This document shows positions 52,565-59,060 of a stretch of DNA of 59,060 bases, in pieces. The stretch covers positions 1-59,060 of the forward strand of contig CAAEWE010000079.1 of NCBI GenBank assembly GCA_900759665.1, given 5' to 3'. The translations under genes were made by a program, and so were the position numbers. How positions within the stretch are numbered: position 1 is the first letter of the stretch; the number at the start of each line of letters is the position of its first letter. The DNA comes from Lachnospiraceae bacterium. GTDB taxonomy: Bacteria; Bacillota; Clostridia; Lachnospirales; Lachnospiraceae. Under the pieces are notes generated by a model. The model did no database searches. It saw only the letters and a list, made by a program, of their open reading frames with translations, and was not told where the DNA came from.

Positions 52565-52804
52565 CTATAACTGTTTTACCCATTCACGGATTTCCTGTCG
52601 GCTGACATTATTTAACAGCTTTCCTTCGGTAATCTTGGCATCCGGTGCAGAAGGCTGCAACTCCTTCACGGTATTGCCAAAGCCACTGCCTCCGGAGGTT
52701 GCAAACAGAATGACCTGCTTTCCTGCAAAATCATACGCCTCCAGAAATGTATTGATAATGGTCGGTGCCACATACCACCAGATCGGGAAACCTGCATCTG
52801 TCAA
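52565..52804 (-). pseudogene. Flavodoxin, C-terminal fragment
   Basis: Seventy-nine residues match the C-terminal half of a flavodoxin: FPIWWYVAPTIINTFLEAYDF followed by the FMN-contacting TSGGSGFGNT loop. The N-terminal half with the phosphate loop is missing. Upstream the frame runs into AT-rich sequence with an in-frame TAG near 52837, so the gene was cut, not shifted. The start would have to be a TTG with no ribosome site. It probably once formed a unit with the CMD-cupin gene. Confidence 0.75.
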
Positions 52805-53094
52805 GTATGGGACAAAAAAATTTATTTTTTTCTATTTTTTATTCTACTAACTCCTTCCACAAATGTCTAATGCTTATTTTGTTCGTTATTCCATGCTCAA
52901 AAACTATGACATAATATCAGCCAGCATCAGCCTAAAGTTTTCTTCTTACTATCTGTCTGTTTCTAATTCATCAAATTGCCTATATATCAAAAATATCCAC
53001 CAAATATCCTGCCCCTTCAATTTTCATCAACCAAAACAGCCGCTACGGACATCCTCATCTGTAACAGCTGCATAATAATATATGTTATCATACT
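52805..53094. other. AT-rich gap without a supported gene
   Basis: This stretch joins the flavodoxin fragment to the abiH remnant. A 70-codon frame on the plus strand has no ribosome site or recognisable content. I see no RNA gene, terminator or clear repeat here. Confidence 0.5.
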
Positions 53095-54313
53095 TTATTT
53101 TTGAATTACATAATCTAATTTTGGTGGTACATGATTTGCCTTTTTCAACATTTGTTCTTCACCAATAAGTTTTATTGTATTTGCAATTAACTCGCCCTCT
53201 ATTCCCTTATCATAACAATACACAGTTACTGATGTCGAATCTGCTCCAACAATGTCTGAAAGTATATCCTTATCTGTTACATCCAAAGAGTGCCCAAAAA
53301 TACATAAGAAATCCCAATCGGATGAGTTGTGATAATATTGCCATTCCCTTGCCATCGCTCCTTATTCTTTTCAAAAAACGCATTTATCTCTTTCATATAT
53401 TTATAATTTTCTATTCCCGTATGCTTTTGTATCCTTTGGGCAAATTTTTTGAAAATTGTAAAATTTGTATGAATATCTCGGTCATCCCCCTTCCAATATT
53501 CATCAATCCCCAAAACCATATTATTTTTATCAGCAGGTCTTCCAGCATCGCAATTGCCATGTATATGGAACACTTCTGCATTATTATAAACTCTCTCATA
53601 AGTGTTCGTATAATTAAAGTTAATAACATAATCAGGTTTGATTTTATCAATTTCTGGTATATGTTTATCAATCTGAATCACATCAATGAATTTGCCAAGG
53701 TAAAGTTCCAATGCTCTTGTTATTTTTTCTAACTCTTCATAAGTGATTTTCCTAAATATCCTAACATTTATTTTGTCTGGTTTCAAATCACTTTCTTCAA
53801 CTCTTTTAAATTTATTCTTGCATTTTTTCCATCTTGCAAACTTTTAAAGATTTCTGCTAAATTTTCATCTAAATTATCAGAATTTTTATCAATCTGTTGA
53901 ATTATATAGCAAATTTCTGATTCAAAATCAATCCAGTTCTCCCCCCTTATATTTCTCAATTCATATAAATGATACAAGTATGAATACCAAGTATTTTTAT
54001 ATATCAACATATGTATTTCAGATAAGATTTCATCCTCTAATTCTATATATTGATTCGGTATAGTTCCTTTCCATTTCCTTTTTTGAAATGCATCACTCAC
54101 ATATTCCTTAATACTCTTCACGGTATTCCAATTATCAATCCAAGTCCGTTGAAAGGAATTTCTACGCTGTATTTCATTATCTCCACCCATAAAACTCCAA
54201 ACTACTTCTACACGCTTGCAAAATTCCAAAAAATCTATATATTTTGTTGGCAAACTATGTGCCAAATCAAAACCATTACCAACAATTAACACAGTTTTCC
54301 CCTTCTCTGGCAT
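53095..54313 (-). pseudogene. AbiH-like abortive-infection gene broken by two frameshifts
   Basis: Three consecutive frames together spell one AbiH-family phage-defence protein of about 400 residues. The first (53783-54313) has the N-terminal LIVGNGFDLAHSLPTKYIDFL. The second (53277-53786) has INFNYTNTYERVY and FHIHGN. The third (53095-53355) has CIFGHSLDVTDKDIL. One missing base in a run of six A on the coding strand (53823-53828) breaks the first junction; a second single-base loss near 53352-53360 breaks the next. AAAGGGG precedes the ATG. Either the gene is dead, or the homopolymer is a phase-variable or sequencing slip; the second shift is not in a homopolymer, so inactivation is more likely. 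Confidence 0.8.
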
Positions 54314-54392
54314 TTATCTGATACCCCTTTCTCATATCTTTTAGTATAATTTACCATGTCCTACCGGCAAAGAGCAAACATTGTTTTTGCAA

Positions 54393-54794
54393 TCATTTTT
54401 TCTTCTTCAAATATTCCTTTTCAATATGTTTTAAACTCATTTTTTTAGAAATTATAAATTCACCAATGTCACCAATATCTGATTGATTATCATTATCATT
54501 GATCAAACTCCAATCACATAATTCTTTCATATTATTATAACTTTGGTCATACATATCAAATAAATTTTTGAAAGTAGAAAGACCAACGATATCTATAAAT
54601 TCAACATATGCATTTCTCATTCCATCTTCAAAAATTTTCTTTGTATCAAATTGATTATTTGCTATCTTAAAATAAAACAGTGCTTCGCTAATATACAGTT
54701 TAATTTCTTTAAGATAATATTTTTGGGAGTCTCTATACATACTTTCCATTTCTTCATAATCTATTTTATTCCTATCTAGGTTCTTAATCAACAA
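54393..54794 (-). CDS. Unknown protein, third gene of an AT-rich three-gene operon
   Basis: A 133-residue, charged, mostly helical cytoplasmic protein. I do not recognise a family. It begins at a TTG 7 bases after the preceding stop, with no strong ribosome site; an ATG at 54749 is the alternative. The basic tail ends in a run of Lys. It sits between the two-helix membrane gene and abiH. Its very low GC differs from the housekeeping genes of the window and suggests transfer. Confidence 0.5.
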   Translation of the reverse strand: MLIKNLDRNKIDYEEMESMYRDSQKYYLKEIKLYISEALFYFKIANNQFDTKKIFEDGMRNAYVEFIDIVGLSTFKNLFDMYDQSYNNMKELCDWSLINDNDNQSDIGDIGEFIISKKMSLKHIEKEYLKKKK

Positions 54795-54801
54795 TTCTTT
54801 T

Positions 54802-55242
54802 TTATCGTACTCTTTCTTTTTGTTCCACGCCTTTTTTTGTAAAACTAATTCCTGTTAAAATATTATTCAGAATAACTTTATGAAAATACTCTGCAAGTTC
54901 TTTTCTTTCCTTATCATGTCTTTTTTCATCAGTGTCCTTTGAACTAAGATATATCAAACCCCATAAAATTGCAGTAATGCCAACAAAAATAGCTAAGGCA
55001 ACAAAAAATTCTAAAGCAAACAAAAACAATTTATTCTTACAAGGGAAAAATTGTTTAATTAGCGCAGGAATAAAATCATTTTGAAATGCAATAGTTGTTC
55101 CAATCCCACTAAATGCAACCGATCCCACCTGTTTTACTATCTTCTTCCACGATTTATCATTTTCTTCTCTTATTCCACGTAATTCATCTTCAACAGGATA
55201 AATAACTGTTTCAAATACCTTTCTAAGTTTATATGCTTGCAT
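54802..55242 (-). CDS. Unknown small membrane protein, second gene of the operon
   Basis: A 146-residue protein with a soluble N-terminus (about 1-40) and two hydrophobic segments (about 42-62, weak, and 72-100, strong). A charged C-terminal helix rich in Lys and Glu follows. AGGAG lies eight bases before the ATG at 55242. No known domain is recognised. Small membrane proteins beside soluble partners are common effector parts of phage-defence systems, so such a role is possible but unproven. Confidence 0.6.
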   Translation of the reverse strand: MQAYKLRKVFETVIYPVEDELRGIREENDKSWKKIVKQVGSVAFSGIGTTIAFQNDFIPALIKQFFPCKNKLFLFALEFFVALAIFVGITAILWGLIYLSSKDTDEKRHDKERKELAEYFHKVILNNILTGISFTKKGVEQKERVR

Positions 55243-55259
55243 ATCAATAACTCCTATAT

Positions 55260-55853
55260 TTATTCCTTGTTGCAACAATCTACGGCCTTAATCGTATTTG
55301 CAGTTATTTCGTCAAGAATTGTTTTTGCTACTTGAGATTTTCTTTTTGGATAATTTACTTTTACAGTTTCCAGAAAATTGAATTGAAATCCCAACAAAAC
55401 TTTCTTACACATAAATATCTGTAATTCCTGACTGTCCATATCATGACATTGACCAAAATATTCACATTTTTTTAATATGTATTCCACCACATATTTTGTC
55501 AATACATCATTTTCAAATATTTTATCCATCACATATTCAACATATAAAGGCATCCAACTATACGAATACACAAAACTTTTTCTTCCTGTAATAGTTATTC
55601 TCCTTAATTTTCTAGAAGAAACCATCACCTTTCTACTTAATAAATAATATTTAACTTCATTATTGGCAAGAGTTATGTATCTATACAATACATGATCTTT
55701 TGTATTGTTATAAAACGCAGCAAATGACCCCTCATTAATATAATTAGTGTATTCTATATATGCACCATATATCTTTACTAAATCATATAACATGTTAGTA
55801 CCAGTATATTCATATAAGTCTGCGTCACCTTTATATCTACTCTTTATTTTCAT
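55260..55853 (-). CDS. Unknown protein, first gene of the operon
   Basis: A 197-residue soluble protein with no signal peptide and no domain I recognise. It is rich in Tyr and Lys (GDADLYEYTGTNMLYDLVKIYGA is the opening region). The ATG at 55853 follows GGGAGG at eight bases; an upstream in-frame ATG has no site. It ends 17 bases before the membrane gene. The unit lies next to abiH and a recombinase fragment, which suggests an accessory or defence island. Confidence 0.6.
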   Translation of the reverse strand: MKIKSRYKGDADLYEYTGTNMLYDLVKIYGAYIEYTNYINEGSFAAFYNNTKDHVLYRYITLANNEVKYYLLSRKVMVSSRKLRRITITGRKSFVYSYSWMPLYVEYVMDKIFENDVLTKYVVEYILKKCEYFGQCHDMDSQELQIFMCKKVLLGFQFNFLETVKVNYPKRKSQVAKTILDEITANTIKAVDCCNKE

Positions 55854-55942
55854 ATCTTTTTCCTCCCTTGAAATCCGTCTAAAACCAATCACATCTATCA
55901 AAAATACCCACAGTAATAACTATAACACAAATTTATACAAAA

Positions 55943-56182
55943 TTATACAAATAATTTTGACTTTCTCTTTTGTTGTTTCGCCACCCTATTACCCTCCACA
56001 CAAACCGTCCGAAAATAATCATCATTCTTAAACACCACCTGCAAACTGCCATCACCATAAATATACACCTTGTCGATCAGCTTTGATAAGATGCTGCCAT
56101 CATATTCCTCAAGCATACTGCACTGTTTCAAATTCTCCTCGTTTTTCTCCGGTTCTGGCTCACTCTTAGGGGATTCATCTGA
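55943..56182 (-). pseudogene. Serine recombinase, C-terminal fragment
   Basis: The frame carries ILSKLIDKVYIYGDGSLQVVFKNDD, like the last segment of large serine recombinases (the LIDKVYVYGDGSIEI-type end). The frame stops at a TAA (56183-56185) instead of continuing into the catalytic and zinc-ribbon domains. Only about 80 codons remain. It indicates that an integrative or transposable element once inserted here. Confidence 0.6.
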
Positions 56183-56342
56183 TTATTTTTAGGAACCAAT
56201 CGGTCACATTTGTAACCCGGTAGGTCACACTTTACAAATTATTTTGCAAATAAAAAAGGAAAAGCCCATGTTAAATCCATCTGACTTTTCCCTTGCTTTC
56301 CATATAATCCACTTGCAATATAACGTAAATTTACCGCAAAGA

Positions 56343-56369
56343 ACAAGCAGGCTTCCCGCCTGCCTGCTT
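56343..56369 (-). terminator. Terminator of the transglutaminase-like gene
   Basis: AAGCAGGC/GCCTGCTT (56362-56369 with 56345-56352) with a 9-base loop lies just past the stop at 56373. The following GTTCTTTG is only moderately T-rich. Confidence 0.65.
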
Positions 56370-56372
56370 TAA

Positions 56373-57422
56373 TTACTCAAACATCCACATTTTTAGATGG
56401 TTCTCCTCCATGATTTTCCCCAAATCTGCTCCACTTACTTCTGAAATGCTGTAACTTCTTGGTCTTGGCTCATCATATCCGGTGGTAAAAATATAAAATT
56501 TCCCATCCGCTTTTACCAATGTCTTTCCGTGATAATCAAAATTGTCACAGGCTTTCGCTTTGATACCCATATGCTGGCACATGTATTCTAGCAAATACCG
56601 ACTTGCCAGACAATCTCCTTTTCCCTGAAACAGTAGGAGCATCCAGTCATTCTGCCCAGCCTGATAATCTGTCGTATAACCGATATACCATGCTGCTTTC
56701 TCTGCTTTTTCCTTATCTGTCATGCCCGCAGTAATATACCCATTTTCAATTTTCTCAAATAATTTATTTGTGTAGATATTGACTTCCGCATAACTGGTAA
56801 CCTTTGCTGTCAGCTCCCTGCCATCCTCCAGAACTGCCTTAACGGTAGCCGTCTGTGTCCAGACATCGTATGATGGCCCCCATACCATTGTTACCAGACC
56901 ATAATCAGTAATCTCGAAATAATCTTTTCCTTCCCCCTCCAGTTTCCATGTCCGCACCTCTTTTTTCGTACCGGACACCCGGAAACGAAATTCTCTTAGA
57001 TGCTTTGTCTCATACCGGATATAACTTTTATAGGTATCTCCAAGATAATACAGAGAAACATCTGTCGCATTTAACATCGGATTATCCTGCTCTGTCTTGT
57101 TTGCTTTCTTTTTAACGGTAATCCTGCACTTATAAGTTTTCTTTTTATAAGTGGCTGTGATTGTTGCCTTGCCTGCTTTTTTCGCCTGGATGGTTACTTT
57201 GTTTTTCCTTTTCTTTGTGATTATCACCACAGACTTTTTACTGGTTTTCCACTTCACTTTCCCTGCATTTTTCAAAGTAAGCACAGCCGTCTTTCCCACA
57301 TACATTGTCTTATTCTTTACAGACAGCTTGGGTTTTGCTTTTGCATGGACATTCTCTGCAGGAAAAAACACTGTTACCAGTAATATTATGCAGAACCATA
57401 AACCATACACTCTTTTCTTCAT
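56373..57422 (-). CDS. Secreted protein with Ig-like (Big_2) and transglutaminase-like domains
   Basis: A 349-residue secreted protein. The signal peptide (about 1-27) is followed by a Lys-rich Big_2-type domain (about 30-110; VGKTAVLTLKNAGKVKWKTS, GKATITATY), a second beta-rich domain (about 120-230) and a C-terminal transglutaminase-like fold. Putative catalytic residues are Cys in GKGDCLASRYLLEYMC, His in DYHGKTLVK and Asp in TGYDEPRP. It may crosslink or cleave proteins at the cell surface. AAGGGG precedes the ATG at 57422, and the small HTH gene ends 25 bases upstream. Confidence 0.8.
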   Translation of the reverse strand: MKKRVYGLWFCIILLVTVFFPAENVHAKAKPKLSVKNKTMYVGKTAVLTLKNAGKVKWKTSKKSVVIITKKRKNKVTIQAKKAGKATITATYKKKTYKCRITVKKKANKTEQDNPMLNATDVSLYYLGDTYKSYIRYETKHLREFRFRVSGTKKEVRTWKLEGEGKDYFEITDYGLVTMVWGPSYDVWTQTATVKAVLEDGRELTAKVTSYAEVNIYTNKLFEKIENGYITAGMTDKEKAEKAAWYIGYTTDYQAGQNDWMLLLFQGKGDCLASRYLLEYMCQHMGIKAKACDNFDYHGKTLVKADGKFYIFTTGYDEPRPRSYSISEVSGADLGKIMEENHLKMWMFE

Positions 57423-57447
57423 AAGAACCAACCCCTTCCTGTAATTC

Positions 57448-57672
57448 CTATTCATCATCCATTTCCTCTGCAAGCTGTGCCGGAATACATGCAATCATTC
57501 CCTTTATCCAAAGTTTATACGCCATAAGACGCAGCAGGTATTCTGGCATCTTCCGGACACCCCTTTCCCAATCTTCATAGGTGCGTATCGGTATCTTAAA
57601 ATAAGCTGCAAATCTTCTCTGGCTCATTCCTGTTTCCGAACGGATTTTCCTCAATAGTTCTCTGTTCTCCAT
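57448..57672 (-). CDS. Small helix-turn-helix protein
   Basis: A 74-residue DNA-binding protein with the HTH segment TGMSQRRFAAYFKIPIRTYEDWERG (about 15-39), like phage or conjugative-element regulators. GGAGGGAGG precedes the ATG. It lies just upstream of the transglutaminase-like gene and may control it. Confidence 0.75.
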   Translation of the reverse strand: MENRELLRKIRSETGMSQRRFAAYFKIPIRTYEDWERGVRKMPEYLLRLMAYKLWIKGMIACIPAQLAEEMDDE

Positions 57673-57792
57673 ATCTGCCTCCCTCCGGTTTTGATAAATA
57701 CCCTTTGTTCCTATTTATATAACGCCACGTAATGCGTGGTATGTCAATAAAAACATGAATTATTTATACAAGATTATCCAATATACTGCTAA

Positions 57793-58092
57793 TCAGTTTC
57801 CCTGCCAAAGCCCTACGTTCCACCGGCAGCTTGTCCATCTTTTCCTCCATACTGATATTAGACCTGTTTCTGCTTTTCCATATGTAATAAAGTCCATCGT
57901 CACATCATAATACTGTGCAAAGAAAACGAGCAAGTCTACACTGCAGCCCTTTTTCCCTGCTTCAAGACGGTTAAAGTACTCCCTTGAAATCCCTATCTCT
58001 TCTGCCACTTTCTCCTGTGTATATGTTTTACCTTTCTTATTCCTTAGCTCTTTTAAGCGTTTTCCGCTTTCTGCCACATTATAACAATACAT
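57793..58092 (-). CDS. Xre-family regulator with frameshifted C-terminus
   Basis: The 99-residue frame has an Xre helix-turn-helix (about 10-70; YTQEKVAEEIGISREYFNRLE). The residues after YGKAE are not like the family. In the next frame the sequence continues as SMEEKMDKLPVERRALAG and ends at 57764, which fits the usual amphipathic end of such regulators. One extra A in the AAAA run (57874-57877) would join them. AGGAGG lies six bases before the ATG, inside one arm of an inverted repeat. Confidence 0.8.
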   Translation of the reverse strand: MYCYNVAESGKRLKELRNKKGKTYTQEKVAEEIGISREYFNRLEAGKKGCSVDLLVFFAQYYDVTMDFITYGKAETGLISVWRKRWTSCRWNVGLWQGN

Positions 58093-58099
58093 TTCTAAC

Positions 58100-58140
58100 C
58101 TCCTGATTTTCTTACTTTGTTGTCTGAATAAAATCAGGAG
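58100..58140 (-). promoter_or_regulatory. Hairpin that could mask the ribosome site of the Xre gene
   Basis: CTCCTGATTTT and AAAATCAGGAG are perfect 11-base arms (58130-58140 and 58100-58110) around a 19-base loop in the mRNA leader. The 3' arm contains most of the AGGAGG site. The same repeat could instead be an operator for the regulator itself. Confidence 0.6.
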
Positions 58141-58251
58141 TCTGTCGGGAAACGGCACCGAAAAATCATGTGTCTGCCTGTTGTCGAAATTAGGAATTTA
58201 ATAAAGAAGAATAGAAAAGAAAAATAGAAAAAGCAGAAGTATGTCGAACCA

Positions 58252-58290
58252 AAAAGTGCCATAGTCCCTCGATTGGCTATGACACTTTTA
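58252..58290. terminator. Hairpin resembling a bidirectional terminator
   Basis: AAAAGTG-CATAG pairs with CTATG-CACTTTT (58252-58264 with 58277-58289), with one C/A mismatch. T-rich sequence follows on the plus strand and A-rich sequence precedes it. Confidence 0.5.
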
Positions 58291-58551
58291 TATCGCTTTT
58301 TTCGTCTTTTAATCCGGCGTATGCCATTTCTGAATAAACGTAAATAGTAAATAAGATGCTAACAGCTCACCATTTATAAGCGAGATTCTCACAAACAAAT
58401 AACGAGAAATTCTTGAAACACTGATAAATACAGACTTTTCTAAAAATCATATTATCATTATATGTTCCGAGAATTCAGGTTATAAATTTAGTGGCGTTAT
58501 TTCGATGGAAAACGGAGGGTTTGACGTTTCCCTTCAAAAAATATAACCCCT

Positions 58552-58592
58552 CGAATGTGATAATCGACAAATTCACTATCACACCCGAGACT
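58552..58592 (-). terminator. Candidate terminator of the gene at the right edge
   Basis: CTCGGGTGTGATA pairs imperfectly with TATCACATTCGAG, followed by GGGGTTATATTTTTTG on the minus strand. It lies about 45 bases after the stop at 58635. Confidence 0.5.
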
Positions 58593-58634
58593 CCTCAAAA
58601 AATACTAAGGTTATAATAATTTTCTATATACATA

Positions 58635-59060
58635 TCATTTAACCTTCATTTTACTCCACTTACTCCATTTTTTCATAGATTTACTATAAGCCCTCACTTT
58701 AACACTAAGCACCGAACATTCAGCATCAGCCACCTTACTTTTAAAATAAACCTTTTTAGTTATCTTATTTAATATCCGTTTTCCAGTCCTTTCGTTGTAT
58801 AGCTTTACATGATATTTAAATGCCCCTCTAACTTTTTTCCATTTTATAGTTATTGTACCATTTTTTATTTTAGACTTTTTTACCTTTGGCATTTTCATTT
58901 TAGCATCAATTTCAGAAGTCGGAGTCGCTGAATTTGAAGAAGGAGTCGTATCTATTGTCCATTCATTAACCGGCTCTGGAGTCCATCCAACAGGTACCGT
59001 CAGTGGCAATGGATTAGCAGTAGCAACAACATCATTTACATTTGAGTCATTTGATTTTTC
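58635..59060 (-). CDS. C-terminal part of a fibronectin-III-like secreted protein (5' end off window)
   Basis: The frame is open to the right edge, giving the last 141 residues. A Pro/Thr/Ser-rich linker (TPEPVNEW, then SSNSATPTSE) precedes a Lys-rich beta domain (about the last 85 residues). That domain is like the fibronectin-III or Ig-like repeats of clostridial surface proteins (NGTITIKWKKVRGAFKYHVKL, then VKVRAYSKSMKKWSKW). It ends without a cell-wall anchor motif. The upstream part and any catalytic domain are not visible. Confidence 0.75.
   Translation of the reverse strand, partial: EKSNDSNVNDVVATANPLPLTVPVGWTPEPVNEWTIDTTPSSNSATPTSEIDAKMKMPKVKKSKIKNGTITIKWKKVRGAFKYHVKLYNERTGKRILNKITKKVYFKSKVADAECSVLSVKVRAYSKSMKKWSKWSKMKVK

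Larger units (their letters stand above)
58141..58634. other. Non-coding gap with two hairpins
   Basis: No supported gene lies here. There is a purine-rich stretch near 58200-58245 and two inverted repeats listed separately. The rest is AT-rich with no recognisable RNA gene. Confidence 0.55.

Noticed and set aside
52863..53075. 70-codon plus-strand gene in the gap before abiH
   Set aside because: No ribosome site, no recognisable protein pattern, and AT-rich sequence where chance frames are common.
1..59060. tRNA, rRNA or complete insertion sequence
   Set aside because: I looked for cloverleaf-like stretches, rRNA segments and transposase genes with paired ends and found none; only the recombinase C-terminal fragment suggests mobility.

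Overview
The window looks like a chromosomal segment of a spore-forming Clostridia bacterium, most likely a member of the Lachnospiraceae. This is inference from content. It carries sporulation genes (spoIVA, yqfC, yqfD, a SpoVB-like flippase and a BofC-like protein), the Firmicutes gene order yqfC-yqfD-phoH-pgpH-ybeY, and the order ffh-rpsP-khpA-rimM-trmD. Shine-Dalgarno sites are strong AGGAGG types and promoters are TTGACA/TATAAT. Almost everything lies on the minus strand; prfC is the only clear plus-strand gene.

Layout from low to high coordinate. 1-6832: the first 2277 codons of a giant secreted RHS/YD-repeat protein with a cellulose-binding-like domain, a C-type lectin domain and Ig-like domains; its 3' end is off the window. 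7104-8702: prfC. 8.8-9.7 kb: small accessory genes and remnants, including a truncated DUF3990 gene and a fragment of a short-chain dehydrogenase. 9.8-17.8 kb: a membrane protein, an acidic zinc-ribbon membrane protein, an acyl-ACP thioesterase, rplS with its own promoter, a Schlafen-like regulator and a SWIM/SNF2 helicase. 17.9-24.7 kb: flippase, ybeY, a degenerate PgpH-like HD protein, phoH, yqfD, yqfC and a DUF1836 regulator. 24.9-34.5 kb: an orphan NMT1-type binding lipoprotein, HtrA, folate and flavoprotein housekeeping genes, a BofC-like protein, RNase HI and a membrane-anchored MutS paralogue. 34.7-38.6 kb: small alarmone synthetase, response regulator, sensor kinase and an NlpC/P60 wall hydrolase. 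38.8-41.8 kb: a sugar-type binding lipoprotein directly followed by a chemoreceptor. 42-49.3 kb: spoIVA, apbE, a glucosaminidase and the ffh-to-trmD group. 49.5-50.9 kb: a HipBA toxin-antitoxin pair. 51-59 kb: an AT-richer accessory tail with a CMD-cupin protein, a flavodoxin fragment, a broken abiH, an unrecognised three-gene operon, a recombinase C-terminal fragment, small HTH regulators, a transglutaminase-like secreted protein and the end of a fibronectin-III-like protein.

Several gene sets appear to work together. The ffh operon couples membrane targeting with 16S/tRNA maturation and continues by overlapping or near-touching genes into wall and flavin-transfer functions. The alarmone synthetase overlaps the response regulator start codon, which suggests a joint stringent/envelope response whose nearest target is the NlpC/P60 gene. 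The binding protein and chemoreceptor pair lacks transporter genes and looks like a dedicated nutrient sensor. The accessory tail resembles a decaying defence or mobile island: gene fragments, single-base frameshifts and unfamiliar AT-rich genes sit side by side. The best candidate for something undescribed is the three-gene operon at 54393-55853 beside abiH. Its function cannot be read from sequence alone.
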